Counted from the first letter of the stretch, positions 1 to 9,329 are shown. The stretch: 64,000 nucleotides of DNA from Alkalibacter mobilis (GCF_015594845.1 NZ_JADNRK010000001.1:1-64000); one strand, 5' to 3'. Numbers and translations are program-made. Notes: generated by a model from the sequence alone, not told the origin.

Positions 1-143
1 ATGACCTTATAGGTCTTTAACTGCTCTTGCGACAAAGTGATCCATCCTTTTTTCATATTTTCAGTTTAATAGAATGTGACATTTTATCAAGTGAATCTAA
101 AGGTGACATTATCACAAGTTAACAACAATGTCTTCAAGCTGTC
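1..143. other. Non-coding left edge; possible IS21-like end
   Basis: No reading frame of useful length is visible here. At about 76-89 and 112-125 the sequence carries two imperfect copies of a GTGACATT-containing unit in the same orientation, ending near AGTTAACAACA. From memory, repeated GTGACATTTT-type units are typical of the terminal regions of IS21-family elements. The transposase genes would lie left of the window, so this is only a suggestion. Confidence 0.25.
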
Positions 144-172
144 TTGACACAAAACATTACTCATGATAAAAT
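144..172 (+). promoter_or_regulatory. Promoter of cspA
   Basis: TTGACA (144-149) and TAAAAT (167-172) are separated by exactly 17 bases, a near-consensus sigma-A promoter. The distance to the cspA start gives a leader of roughly 140 bases, which is in keeping with the long structured leaders of cold-shock mRNAs. Confidence 0.7.
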
Positions 173-322
173 CATGGAGTACTTAAATTTATCCAAATAG
201 TATTAACATCAATTATCATTTTAATTGGAGCTCGTATTAAACGCAGTGCTTTCCTGATTAATGAATTGTGTGTTATCTGTTTTGATTAGATTTAGGAATC
301 AAAATATTAGGAGGTACTCAAT

Positions 323-523
323 ATGAGCGGTACAGTTAAATGGTTTAATTCAGACAAAGGATTCGGATTTATCACAGGAGATGACGGAAACGACGTTTTC
401 GCACATTACTCACAAATCAATGTAGATGGTTTCAAAACTTTGGAAGAAGGACAAAAAGTTACTTTTGACATAGTTCAAGGACCTAAAGGACCACAAGCAG
501 AAAACATTACAGTTGTAAGATAA
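323..523 (+). CDS. cspA: Cold-shock protein, CspA family
   Basis: A 66-residue single OB-fold nucleic-acid chaperone that binds single-stranded RNA and DNA and keeps mRNA unfolded at low temperature. RNP1 (KGFGFI, residues 12-17) and RNP2 (DVFAHY, residues 24-29) are both present, and the length is the family norm. A strong AGGAGG site lies seven bases before the ATG. It is a single-gene unit with its own near-consensus promoter, a leader of about 140 bases, and a strong terminator directly after the stop. The numbering among Csp paralogues cannot be decided from sequence alone. Confidence 0.97.
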   Translation: MSGTVKWFNSDKGFGFITGDDGNDVFAHYSQINVDGFKTLEEGQKVTFDIVQGPKGPQAENITVVR

Positions 524-540
524 TTCAACTTATATATTTA

Positions 541-574
541 AACGCTCCGTATTTATTCACGGAGCGTTTTTTTG
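541..574 (+). terminator. Terminator after cspA
   Basis: A perfect 10-bp stem (AACGCTCCGT with ACGGAGCGTT) and an 8-base loop are followed by a run of T. It lies 18 bases after the cspA stop and abuts the convergent gene's 3' end. Confidence 0.9.
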
Positions 575-575
575 T

Positions 576-1685
576 TTACTTTTCAAATGGAAATTTATGA
601 TCTAATCCCAGATCGTCTCTCACTTTTATCAATTCCTGCTGTACAGCCTCGCCTACCGGTACACCCTTGTCCTTTCTGTCCATCCAAGAAATATATTCTT
701 TCTCTCCTGCGGTGTAGATCCTTTCTTCACCTGGAGCGACTTGAGATGATCTTAAACCTCTTAGTATTTCTCCAGCAGTTTTTTTGAAGGATTCCACCCC
801 CATGAAAGCTTCTGTATCTATGGCTATGAAAAAATGTCCCAAGTGATAAGGTACTTTTTCTCCGGATTCTCCGATTCCGGTCAGCATTTTCATGTAACTT
901 CCCGCTTGAAGCGCAGCTGACAAAATCTCAACCACTGTTGCATATCCATATCCCTTGTAACCGGCTAATTCTTCACCAATGCCCCCAAGAGGCGCAAGAG
1001 CCGCGTTTCCAGTTACCAGGTCTTCCAGTATCTGTTCACTGTCCGTAAGAGCACTTCCGTCTCTGCCGATGACCATACCTGCCGGCGTGTCCTTGCCTAC
1101 TCTGGCAAAATATTCGATCTTTCCCCTTTGAGTTATGCTTGTAGCGCAGTCCAAGACAAACGGAAATTCTTCATCTGTAGGCAATCCAATAGTAAGCGGA
1201 TTGGTACCCAACATGTTCTCTACACCAAAAGTCGGCGCAATGGAAGGGCGGGCATTTGTGCCGGTTATTCCTATCATTCCTGCCTTTGTAGCCATAGTGC
1301 TATAATATCCAGCAATCCCATAATGAGTTGAGTTCCTTACAGCAACCATACCCATACCGTATTTTTTTGCCTTTTCAATGGCCATCTCCATGGATTTATA
1401 ACCAATTACCATTCCCATTCCGTCATGTCCGTCAACAACAGCGGTTGTAGGAGTTTCCCTGACTATTTCAAATTCCGTCTTTGGTTGTTGGATACCTGCA
1501 TTGATCCTGTCAACATAAATAGGTTTGAATCTGTTGCATCCATGGCTCTCTATGCCACGTTTGTCACTTTCCATCAAAATGTCACTACAAATCCTGGCTT
1601 CGTCTTCAGGCACACCAAGTTTTACAAAAGCGGAAGTCATAAAATCATCTATTAGCTCCCAGCTTACATAAGGTCTTGTTTCCAT
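576..1685 (-). CDS. Ldh-family (malate/L-lactate type) NAD(P)-dependent dehydrogenase
   Basis: A 369-residue member of the MDH2/YlbC/AllD family of NAD(P)-dependent 2-hydroxyacid or 2-oxoacid oxidoreductases, unrelated to the classic Rossmann lactate dehydrogenase. The family hallmarks are visible: RGIESHGCNR near residues 43-52, and the histidine-containing segment RNSTHYG at residues 118-123, where His121 is the likely catalytic residue. Length is normal and the ATG has an AGGAG site. Substrates in this family range from malate and sulfolactate to ureidoglycolate, and nothing nearby points to one. The gene starts 22 bases after the stop of the protease gene upstream, so the two are probably co-transcribed. 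Confidence 0.85.
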   Translation of the reverse strand: METRPYVSWELIDDFMTSAFVKLGVPEDEARICSDILMESDKRGIESHGCNRFKPIYVDRINAGIQQPKTEFEIVRETPTTAVVDGHDGMGMVIGYKSMEMAIEKAKKYGMGMVAVRNSTHYGIAGYYSTMATKAGMIGITGTNARPSIAPTFGVENMLGTNPLTIGLPTDEEFPFVLDCATSITQRGKIEYFARVGKDTPAGMVIGRDGSALTDSEQILEDLVTGNAALAPLGGIGEELAGYKGYGYATVVEILSAALQAGSYMKMLTGIGESGEKVPYHLGHFFIAIDTEAFMGVESFKKTAGEILRGLRSSQVAPGEERIYTAGEKEYISWMDRKDKGVPVGEAVQQELIKVRDDLGLDHKFPFEK

Positions 1686-1707
1686 TCAATCATCTCCTGT
1701 CGATTTT

Positions 1708-4185
1708 TTATTGTTCTTTGTTCTTATCTATTTTATCATCTTTTTTCATATATGCCTCAGCTTCAGACAATCTTTTAGTAACTTTATAAAATACGCTGCC
1801 TTCAGGATATTCGCCTTTTTCATTTTCTTCTCCTGCCGGCAAATCTGTCAGCAGTTCGATGCCTTCCTTGATCGTTTTTACAGTATAAATGTGGAATTTT
1901 CCTGCTTTGACCGCTTCAAGCACTTCATCTTTCAACATAAGGTCGGAAACATTTTCTTCAGGCAAAAGCACTCCCTGATCACCTGTCAAACCCTTAGAAT
2001 TGCAAATGTCAAAAAATCCCTCAATTTTTTCTACTGCACCTCCAATAGGTTGTATCCTTCCCATTTGATCTACAGATCCGGTAACGGCAATATTTTGTTT
2101 GATTGGGACATCTGAAAGACTTGAAATTATCGCATACAATTCTGCACTTGAAGCACTGTCTCCGTCAACGCCCTGATAATTTTGTTCAAAAGTTATCTGG
2201 GCAGTCAATCCCATTTGTTTTTTTCGGGCAAAGGTTCCTCCAAGATAGCCTACAAGTGTATAAACACCCTTTGTATGTATACTGCCACTCATCCCTGTTT
2301 CTCTTTCTATATGGATAACTCCCGCTCTGCCCATATAAGTCCTGGCAGTTATTCTTGTTGGTATTCCAAAAGCATATCCGCTTAATCCTATAACAGAAAG
2401 ACCATTGATCTGTCCAACTTCTCTACCGGTTGTTTGGATCCTAATTCTCTCGTTTGTAATATTTTCCTGAATTTTTTCTTCAAGTTTGTTGAGCCTGTAC
2501 TTTCTCTCATCTATAGCTGTCTTAACATGCTTCGCAGTTACAAATTCGTTTCCGTTCATCTGAGCGAAAGCCGATGCCTCATACACAATATCCTTTATGT
2601 CATTGAATCTGGTCGAAAGTTTGTTTTGATCTGCTGCAAGCCGCGAACCGTATTCAACGATCTTTGCCAAAGCATCTCTGTCGAAGTGTTTCAATTTGCC
2701 CTCCTCGCACAAAGCACTGACAAATGATACGTATTGACAGACATTATCTTTACTGCGGGGCATCTCAATATCAAAGTCAACCTTCACTTTGAACAATTTT
2801 TCAAAATCTTCATCAGAACTGAAAATTGTATAGTATATGGGCGTGCCGATCAAAATGACCTTGACATCCAAAGATACGGGCTGTGGTTTCAGGGTAGTTG
2901 TTGGAACCAACCTGAATTGCTCTCCCATATTCTCAACCACAGCTTCTTTATATTTTAAAGCTTTCTTAAGAGCGTTCCATGACAGGGGATCCATCAGGAG
3001 ATCCTTCGCCTGGATAATAAGATATCCGCCGTTTGCCCTCTGTAATGATCCTGCTTTCACCATTGTGAAATCCGTTGTCATGCTCATCATTTGACTTCTA
3101 TATTCGATTTTGCCGAACAGGTTGTAGTAATTTGGATTAGACTCTATTACTACTGGAGCTCCCTTGGTCTTCTCGTTGTTTACAAATAGGTTGACCCGGT
3201 ACTTTATAAATCTGAGCTCATTTTCGTCCATTCCGAAGCCGCCTTCTCCCATGAAAGATCCCCCTTGGAATGCTGCGGCGCCTTCTTGTTGATCATTTGG
3301 GATCCCTTCCAGCAAATGAGCTGAACTCCTGAAAATACTGTGATTTTCAACTACATCTTTTATGAACCCGTCCAAATATTCAATTATTTTTTGAATGTCA
3401 CGATATTTTTCCTTTAATTTTTCAAAATAGGATTCAGCTGCAGAATAGGCGATTTTGCGTTCAAGTTCCAAGATCTGCAAATTGGCCTGTTTCTCCATAC
3501 TTTGACCTTTTCTCATATTCTCATTAAAACCGTTTTGAAGTTCGTGCATCTTTTCTTCGATCTGTTTTCTTTCCTCCACGGAATAAGTCTCATATTCTTC
3601 CTGCTGAATAGGCTTCCCATTCTTGACAGGGAGAAATAGAACTCTTCCCTGCATTTGTTGCAGTGTGAAACCTTTTTCCTTGGCCTCCAACTCCATTTCA
3701 TGATAGAGATCCATCAGGTTCTGCCTGACGCCTTGGACAATATTGTCACGTTGCTGTCTATACTCGTTGCTTTCAAATGCTTTTGGAATGATTATACGAA
3801 GTTCCAACACCAGGTTTTCAACGTCTTTTTTAAACACCTTGCCCATTCCGGCTGGAAGTGACACTACTATGGGATTATCCTTGTCATTGAAATTATATAT
3901 ATAACACCAATCTTTTGGTACGTCTTTCTTTTTAGCCATCTGAGATACGGCACTTTCAGTATAGGTACTCTTTCCAGTCCCTTGAGCTCCTGAGACAAAT
4001 ATGTTATAGCCCTCGGCTTCCATTCCCAGGCCAAATCCCATTGCTCTTACGGCTCTTTCCTGACCGATAAAGCTCTCGAAAGGAGCCACATCTTTGGATG
4101 AATTGCAAAAATCCAATTCATTTTCCTCTGAACATATTTTTTTAAGCCTCGCATAACCTATTTCAAACTTGCTTTCCTGACCCAT
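1708..4185 (-). CDS. LonH-type AAA+ protease (AAA_32 plus Lon proteolytic domain)
   Basis: An 825-residue ATP-dependent serine protease of the group that includes E. coli YcbZ/LonH, not the housekeeping Lon. Walker A is GAQGTGKST (residues 66-74). The large middle region matches the AAA_32 type with a long helical insertion. The C-terminal Lon domain holds a Ser-Lys dyad: Ser677 in GDSASS and Lys720 in GAVEKIEGF. The acidic and lysine-rich tail is probably disordered. The ATG follows GAGGTAAGACA. Expected role is degradation of damaged or specific regulatory proteins in the cytoplasm. The true substrates are unknown. Confidence 0.9.
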   Translation of the reverse strand: MGQESKFEIGYARLKKICSEENELDFCNSSKDVAPFESFIGQERAVRAMGFGLGMEAEGYNIFVSGAQGTGKSTYTESAVSQMAKKKDVPKDWCYIYNFNDKDNPIVVSLPAGMGKVFKKDVENLVLELRIIIPKAFESNEYRQQRDNIVQGVRQNLMDLYHEMELEAKEKGFTLQQMQGRVLFLPVKNGKPIQQEEYETYSVEERKQIEEKMHELQNGFNENMRKGQSMEKQANLQILELERKIAYSAAESYFEKLKEKYRDIQKIIEYLDGFIKDVVENHSIFRSSAHLLEGIPNDQQEGAAAFQGGSFMGEGGFGMDENELRFIKYRVNLFVNNEKTKGAPVVIESNPNYYNLFGKIEYRSQMMSMTTDFTMVKAGSLQRANGGYLIIQAKDLLMDPLSWNALKKALKYKEAVVENMGEQFRLVPTTTLKPQPVSLDVKVILIGTPIYYTIFSSDEDFEKLFKVKVDFDIEMPRSKDNVCQYVSFVSALCEEGKLKHFDRDALAKIVEYGSRLAADQNKLSTRFNDIKDIVYEASAFAQMNGNEFVTAKHVKTAIDERKYRLNKLEEKIQENITNERIRIQTTGREVGQINGLSVIGLSGYAFGIPTRITARTYMGRAGVIHIERETGMSGSIHTKGVYTLVGYLGGTFARKKQMGLTAQITFEQNYQGVDGDSASSAELYAIISSLSDVPIKQNIAVTGSVDQMGRIQPIGGAVEKIEGFFDICNSKGLTGDQGVLLPEENVSDLMLKDEVLEAVKAGKFHIYTVKTIKEGIELLTDLPAGEENEKGEYPEGSVFYKVTKRLSEAEAYMKKDDKIDKNKEQ

Positions 4186-4265
4186 TGTCTTACCTCCTCA
4201 ACGTATTTGTGCAAAGTACAGTTCCTATATACCCATTTTGTCGAGAAATATTTAATTATTTCAAC

Positions 4266-4325
4266 AAAAAAAGAATCCCCGCTACATAGAAGACAAATTT
4301 CCCACATTCACCTTCCCTTAGGGAT
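4266..4325 (-). terminator. Terminator-like hairpin after the PTS IIB gene
   Basis: Read on the minus strand, AGAATCCC and GGGATTCT form an 8-bp stem enclosing about 40 bases, followed by seven T. The unusually long loop makes the structure less certain than a classic intrinsic terminator. Confidence 0.5.
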
Positions 4326-4368
4326 TCTACAGACCAAATTATTTATTGTTAAATAATGCCCATCAATT

Positions 4369-4659
4369 TCAGCTGCTTAGAACAGCCAAAAGTTCGTCCA
4401 TTGTCTTTTCCGATTCTACTCCGGTCAAAAAAGCCTGACCATTGATAACCGGCACTCCAAGATTTTCAAGGAGGTCGCAAGTTCCAACTATCACGTCCGG
4501 TCTTAAAGACCTGGCTTTGGATTCTGCCTCATCTGCAGTGCACTGAACTGTGGCACACTGAATTCCCTGTTGTTTGCACAAAGAACCAACTTTCTTTGCT
4601 ACTATAGTTGAAGTAGCCATTGCAGTACCACATGCAACCAAAATCTTTTTCATTACCAT
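4369..4659 (-). CDS. PTS system IIB component, galactitol/ascorbate-like (orphan)
   Basis: A small protein of about 96 residues with the IIB fold used to pass phosphate from IIA to the sugar. It begins MVMKKILVACGTAMATS, and Cys10 is the expected phospho-acceptor, in the P-loop-like position typical of GatB/SgaB-type IIB proteins. The start at 4659 is chosen because GAGGT lies eight bases upstream; longer frames would overlap that site. No IIA or IIC gene is nearby, so either its partners are elsewhere or it serves a regulatory role. Confidence 0.75.
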   Translation of the reverse strand: MVMKKILVACGTAMATSTIVAKKVGSLCKQQGIQCATVQCTADEAESKARSLRPDVIVGTCDLLENLGVPVINGQAFLTGVESEKTMDELLAVLSS

Positions 4660-4780
4660 TGGCATCACCTCGTAAACTTAGTTGAAATCGAATACATGTT
4701 AATAAATTATCGATTTCTCGTTTATATTTTAACATATATACAGGATATGTCTACAAGATTAGTATGTTTTTTTGTGTATT

Positions 4781-5182
4781 TTATTTAACCAGAGCATTTT
4801 CCATTGCCTTAAGGATGACCAGACTGCTGTACGTGGCACCAGAAACCGTATCTACATCCAAAGATTGAGCTTCCACCACCTTTTGCACAAGAATCTCAGC
4901 ATCTTTTCCCTGACCGTTCTGATGCTTCGTGATTTGAACGTTGTCGATCTCATGGTCTGATACAGTTATCACCAGTTCAACGTCTATTGGAAAAACTTTG
5001 TAACTGCCTTTGTATTCCCCATCCTCCAACGTAGACAAATCAACATCTTTGATATCTTCTACAGACAGATTTTCAAAGTTTTTTTCTATGGACATGGTTG
5101 CAGCTTTTCCCGCTATAAATATTGCCATGGCCATGACCGCCACAACAATAAGAATTTTATTTCTTCTAGTTATTTTTTTCAC
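4781..5182 (-). CDS. Membrane-anchored FMN-binding protein
   Basis: A 133-residue protein with one N-terminal membrane segment (about residues 9-25) and an extracytoplasmic FMN-binding domain like that of RnfG/NqrC. The motif DTVSGATYSS (residues 111-120) fits the sequence that ApbE recognises for covalent attachment of FMN to a Ser/Thr. Start is GTG with GGAG upstream. It precedes no Rnf or Nqr genes; its neighbours are an ECF-S-like membrane protein upstream and a PTS IIB downstream. An extracellular electron-transfer role is likely but the partner is unknown. Confidence 0.85.
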   Translation of the reverse strand: MKKITRRNKILIVVAVMAMAIFIAGKAATMSIEKNFENLSVEDIKDVDLSTLEDGEYKGSYKVFPIDVELVITVSDHEIDNVQITKHQNGQGKDAEILVQKVVEAQSLDVDTVSGATYSSLVILKAMENALVK

Positions 5183-5278
5183 TTGGCTCCACTCCTATTC
5201 TTTGTTTGAAATTGTATCTTACACCTAAATTCTATCCTTTTTTTTACAAAAGTCAATAATACTAAAATTAATTGATAT

Positions 5279-5815
5279 TCAGCTCTCTTTCATTTCCTCA
5301 ATTCTCTTATAAACTACTTTGTTTGACATATAAGCCCCGAAAACTCCCAGTAAATAAATCAATACGGAGAGCCCAATCAGAAACTTCCAGCCGCCACTCA
5401 ACCTGTAAATTGCGTTTCCAGTGAAGTAATTTGAAGCTGCAGATGCACACAACACCGCTGATACAGGATATATTGCAACAGCTAATATGGATTTCTTTTC
5501 TGTCTCGTAATTTCTAAATATCAACCAGGCAACAAGTTCGGCGGTTATTCCGGCAGAAATTATTGCAATACTCATTATTAATGAAACCATGGACATCAAC
5601 AGGCCAAAAACCAGATTAACAATTGTCATTACACCCATTTTCCTTATCTTCCTGACGGGAATGTACATCATAAAACTCAAAAAAGGTGCAAACACCACGA
5701 ACTTGTACCCTGGTACCGGAAATAGACTTCCTGCAAGATAAAAAACATAGCCTACAACAACTGTTAGAGCTGCTACCAATCCGATCAAGGTTATATCTTT
5801 AACGCTGTACTTCAT
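5279..5815 (-). CDS. ECF-transporter S-component-like membrane protein
   Basis: A 178-residue protein with five or six hydrophobic segments and a short charged C-terminus. Size and pattern match the substrate-capture (S) subunits of energy-coupling-factor transporters, most like the MptD/Trep_Strep group. No EcfA or EcfT gene is in the window; such S components commonly share a core encoded elsewhere. The start ATG has GGAGG seven bases upstream. The substrate cannot be read from the sequence. It lies 97 bases upstream of the FMN-binding protein in the same direction. Confidence 0.55.
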   Translation of the reverse strand: MKYSVKDITLIGLVAALTVVVGYVFYLAGSLFPVPGYKFVVFAPFLSFMMYIPVRKIRKMGVMTIVNLVFGLLMSMVSLIMSIAIISAGITAELVAWLIFRNYETEKKSILAVAIYPVSAVLCASAASNYFTGNAIYRLSGGWKFLIGLSVLIYLLGVFGAYMSNKVVYKRIEEMKES

Positions 5816-5941
5816 TCAAGACCTCCAAAATGATTTATTACTGGGTATAATTCTATCATATCTTTGAATCTGTCACTAGACTTACTCCTCAGTATTTATT
5901 ACAATCTTATTAAGACAAATAACCTATGGGATGTGACAATA

Positions 5942-6586
5942 ATGTTTATCTTAACGGACGTTCTATATAAAAATATTCTTAATATAAGACAACTAAATAT
6001 TAAAAAAGGCAGCATAACCTGTATTGTAGGTGAAAGCGGAAGTGGGAAGTCAACTCTTATCAAGCTGTTGAACAATTTGATAAACATAGACTCAGGCGAG
6101 ATCCTATACGACGAAAATTCCATTGACCAGATCGATCCAATAGAGTTGAGACGAAAAGTCGTCATGCTTCCCCAAACGCCTGCGATTTTTAATGGTTCCA
6201 TTAGAGACAACATGCTTATAGGCTTGAAATTTTCTCAAAAGCCTATGGTCAAGGACGACGTTCTTAAAGATTTATTGAAAAAATTGAAATTGACTGCAAG
6301 TCTGGATAAGGACGCGGACCTTTTGAGTGGCGGCGAAAAACAAAGGATAGCACTCGCAAGAATATTATTGATGGATCCTGAAGTACTTCTTTTAGATGAA
6401 CCTTCTTCTGCCCTGGATGAGATCACAGAGGAAATAATTATTCAAATACTGTTGGAATTTGCACGCGACAAGAACAAAACGATCATCATGGTTACTCACT
6501 CCAAGAAAGTTGTAAATCTGATTTCGGATAAAATAATCGAAATCAAAAGAGGAAAGGAAATATTTGAAGGAGGTGACGTGAAATGA
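5942..6586 (+). CDS. fetA: ABC transporter ATP-binding protein, FetA/YbbL-like
   Basis: A 214-residue ATPase from the chosen ATG. It contains Walker A (GESGSGKST, residues 30-38), a Q-loop, the signature LSGGE (128-132) and Walker B LLLDEP (149-154). An upstream TTG would add 26 residues not seen in the family, so 5942 is preferred, although its ribosome-binding site is weak. The stop overlaps the next start by four bases (ATGA), meaning tight translational coupling with the permease. In E. coli the FetAB pair exports iron and protects against oxidative stress; the same role is inferred here from the partner's family. Confidence 0.85.
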   Translation: MFILTDVLYKNILNIRQLNIKKGSITCIVGESGSGKSTLIKLLNNLINIDSGEILYDENSIDQIDPIELRRKVVMLPQTPAIFNGSIRDNMLIGLKFSQKPMVKDDVLKDLLKKLKLTASLDKDADLLSGGEKQRIALARILLMDPEVLLLDEPSSALDEITEEIIIQILLEFARDKNKTIIMVTHSKKVVNLISDKIIEIKRGKEIFEGGDVK

Positions 6587-7383
6587 ACGGTGCGATGGAT
6601 TTAAGCTTGTGGCAAATGGCTGCTTCATATTTGTTTATCGTAATTCTCCTTATCATCGTAAAGACCAGGGGAATATCAAGAGAAAGAGAAATTCTCATTT
6701 CTTCTGTCAGAATGACTCTGCAATTGGTCTTTACAGGATATGTGCTTGTCTTTATATTCGAAAATCCCAGCCCATTACTGACCGTTGCAGTAATAATTAT
6801 TATGGAAATTTTTGCAGTAAACAACATATACAAGAGGTCAAAGAACTCTCTTTCTAGAAGCCTAAAAAGAATCATTGCATTCTCCATGGTATCAGGCACC
6901 ATCTTCAGTCTCGTTTACTTCCTTCTTGTTGTCGTAAGGATCGCTCCATGGTATGATCCCAGGTACTTCATACCCATTGCCGGAATGCTGATCGGAAATT
7001 CAATGACCGGCATCAGTCTTGGAGTCAACAACATGGTCAGCAACATGTATACCCAAAGGCTATTGGTTGAATCGGCTCTGATGCTTGGAGCCACGCCTAA
7101 AATGGCCGCAAAAGAAATTACAGACACTGCTTTTGATTCTGCAATATTGCCTACCATTAACTCCATGTTGGGAATGGGAATCGTTTTTCTGCCTGGGATG
7201 ATGACAGGTCAGATACTTTCCGGAACTTCTCCCGTCACTGCCATTGAGTATCAAATAGCAATAATGATGGGGATCTTGGGGAGCGTATCATTGAGCGTAA
7301 TACTGTTCGTTCAGTTGGGATATGGGACCTTCTTCAACGAGAGGAGCCAGTTGGTCATCGAGAGAGAGGAGATCACTGAATAG
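6583..7383 (+). CDS. fetB: ABC transporter permease, FetB/YbbM family (UPF0014)
   Basis: A 266-residue membrane protein with about seven hydrophobic segments. The segment around LPGMMTGQILSGTSP is the highly conserved family motif near the C-terminal third. It pairs with the overlapping ATPase gene upstream to make an iron-exporter-like complex in the cytoplasmic membrane. Start ATG is preceded by AGGAGGTGACGTGA. The unit ends at a strong two-way terminator shared with glmS. Length is the family norm. Confidence 0.9.
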   Translation: MNGAMDLSLWQMAASYLFIVILLIIVKTRGISREREILISSVRMTLQLVFTGYVLVFIFENPSPLLTVAVIIIMEIFAVNNIYKRSKNSLSRSLKRIIAFSMVSGTIFSLVYFLLVVVRIAPWYDPRYFIPIAGMLIGNSMTGISLGVNNMVSNMYTQRLLVESALMLGATPKMAAKEITDTAFDSAILPTINSMLGMGIVFLPGMMTGQILSGTSPVTAIEYQIAIMMGILGSVSLSVILFVQLGYGTFFNERSQLVIEREEITE

Positions 7384-7407
7384 ATTCTTCACCGTGTTCA
7401 AAATGAA

Positions 7408-7440
7408 AACGGATCCTGCGTTTCGCAGGATCCGTTATTT
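7408..7440. terminator. Bidirectional terminator between fetB and glmS
   Basis: A 13-bp stem (7408-7420 with 7424-7436) with a TTT loop is flanked by A-rich sequence on the left and T-rich sequence on the right, so it can end both convergent transcripts. Confidence 0.9.
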
Positions 7441-7441
7441 T

Positions 7442-9271
7442 TTATTCTACTGTTACGGATTTGGCCAGATTCCTTGGTTTATCCACATCGCAACCTCGTG
7501 CAACTGACAAGTAATAAGCCAAGATCTGAAGGTAGACAACAGTTGCTATGGATGCTATGTCGTCTTCAGTATCTTTGATATAAAATACTTCGTCGGCTTC
7601 CTTCTCAATCGCTTTATTTTTCTCCTGTGCAAAAGCCAGTATGTATGCTCCTCTAGCCTTGACTTCCTTGATGTTGCTCATCATTTTTTCAAAAAGTTCT
7701 TCTTGGGTGCAAAGTGCAATTATGATAGTGCCATCTACCACCAATGCTATGGTACCGTGCTTCAATTCTCCTGCCGGGTATGCTTCAGAGTGTATATAGG
7801 AGATCTCCTTCATTTTCAAGGATCCTTCCATGGCTACATAATTATCCAAACCTCTTCCTAAAAAGAATACGTCTTCCACTTTGAAATTTTTGTATGCAAA
7901 TTCTTTGATCTTTTCTTCCTGTTTGAGCACATATTCAATATCCTCTGGCGCTCTCAACAAAGCCTCCCTGATCTTGTCCGCATAATCTTTGGTGATCGTT
8001 TCCTTCAACAGCCCCAAGTGAAGTGCGATCATGTACACGCACACCAATTGGGTCGTGTATGCCTTTGTTGATGCAACAGCGATCTCGGGACCAGCCCAGG
8101 TATACATGACATCATCAGCTTCCCTGGAGATAGTACTGCCTATGACATTTGTTATGGCCATTACTCTTCCGCCATGTTCCTTCACTTGTCGCATTGCAGC
8201 CAGGGTGTCGGCGGTCTCGCCTGATTGGCTTAATACTATAAGCAGAGTTTTTTCGTCAATTATAGGATTTCTGTACCTGAATTCAGATGCTATTTCAGTT
8301 TCTACGGGGATCCTTGCATATTTTTCAATGGCAAATTTACCTACGAGTCCTGCGTGGTATGCAGTTCCACAAGCAACAATATACACCTTGTTGATTTCTT
8401 CAAGTTCTTCCTTGCCCAGCTTTATCTGATCCAGAACAATATCGTCATTTTCTCTGGATATCCTTGAAGTCATAGTATCTCTCAAGGCTTTTGGTTGTTC
8501 GTGGATCTCCTTGTGCATAAAGTAGTCGTAACCGCCTTTTTCTGCATCGGCTGCGTCCCAATCCACCTTAAAGACCTGTTTTCCAACTTCTTCTCCGTAC
8601 TTGTCCAAGACCGTAACGTTGTCTTGAGTCAAAATTGCGATTTCATTGTCGTCCAACAGATAAACTCTTCTAGTATGATTAAGTATGGCCGGTATGTCCG
8701 AGGCTATGAAATTTTCTCTTTCTCCCAAACCAACGACCAAAGGGCTGTCTTTTCTTATTGCAATTATTTTACCCGGATCTTTTGTACTCATAACTCCAAG
8801 GGCAAAAGATCCCTTAAGTTTCTTTACTGCCGCTTGTACCGCACTTAAAATATCTGTATCGTATAGGTAGTCGATGAGGTGCGCTATGACCTCAGTATCT
8901 GTCTCAGACAAGAATCTATAGCCTTTTTCGATCAACTCCTCTTTTAGTTCCATGTAATTTTCAATGATCCCATTGTGAACTATGGCAATAGAACAATCTC
9001 CATTGCAATGGGGATGTGAATTTATATCTGATGGAGCACCATGTGTCGCCCATCTTGTATGACCTATGCCCATAGATCCCTTCACAGGATTTTTCTGTAC
9101 TTCTTCGTCAAGGATTGCCAGACGTCCCTTTTTCTTTCTTATATTGATTTTATTGTCATCATAAACTGCCACTCCAGCCGAGTCGTAGCCTCTGTACTCC
9201 AATTTTTTTAGTCCTTCCACAAGAATCGGGCTGGCATTCTTGTCTCCTATGTACCCTACTATTCCACACAT
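7442..9271 (-). CDS. glmS: Glutamine--fructose-6-phosphate aminotransferase
   Basis: A 609-residue enzyme making glucosamine-6-phosphate from fructose-6-phosphate and glutamine, the first step toward UDP-GlcNAc and peptidoglycan. After the initiator Met comes Cys2 (MCGIVGYIG), the N-terminal nucleophile of the glutaminase domain (to about residue 220). Two SIS sugar-isomerase domains follow, and the end DKPRNLAKSVTVE is conserved. The start at 9271 is required by Cys2 and has AGGAGG nine bases upstream; a longer frame to 9304 is not coding. Expression is controlled by the self-cleaving ribozyme in its leader. Confidence 0.98.
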   Translation of the reverse strand: MCGIVGYIGDKNASPILVEGLKKLEYRGYDSAGVAVYDDNKINIRKKKGRLAILDEEVQKNPVKGSMGIGHTRWATHGAPSDINSHPHCNGDCSIAIVHNGIIENYMELKEELIEKGYRFLSETDTEVIAHLIDYLYDTDILSAVQAAVKKLKGSFALGVMSTKDPGKIIAIRKDSPLVVGLGERENFIASDIPAILNHTRRVYLLDDNEIAILTQDNVTVLDKYGEEVGKQVFKVDWDAADAEKGGYDYFMHKEIHEQPKALRDTMTSRISRENDDIVLDQIKLGKEELEEINKVYIVACGTAYHAGLVGKFAIEKYARIPVETEIASEFRYRNPIIDEKTLLIVLSQSGETADTLAAMRQVKEHGGRVMAITNVIGSTISREADDVMYTWAGPEIAVASTKAYTTQLVCVYMIALHLGLLKETITKDYADKIREALLRAPEDIEYVLKQEEKIKEFAYKNFKVEDVFFLGRGLDNYVAMEGSLKMKEISYIHSEAYPAGELKHGTIALVVDGTIIIALCTQEELFEKMMSNIKEVKARGAYILAFAQEKNKAIEKEADEVFYIKDTEDDIASIATVVYLQILAYYLSVARGCDVDKPRNLAKSVTVE

Positions 9272-9329
9272 GTGTTTTTCCTCCTGATTAGTATTTTTGC
9301 ACAACGAAAATAAACCCTTTGAATTTTGG

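Noticed and set aside
5864-5941. Upstream TTG start for fetA
   Set aside because: Adds 26 residues absent from the family and has no ribosome-binding site.
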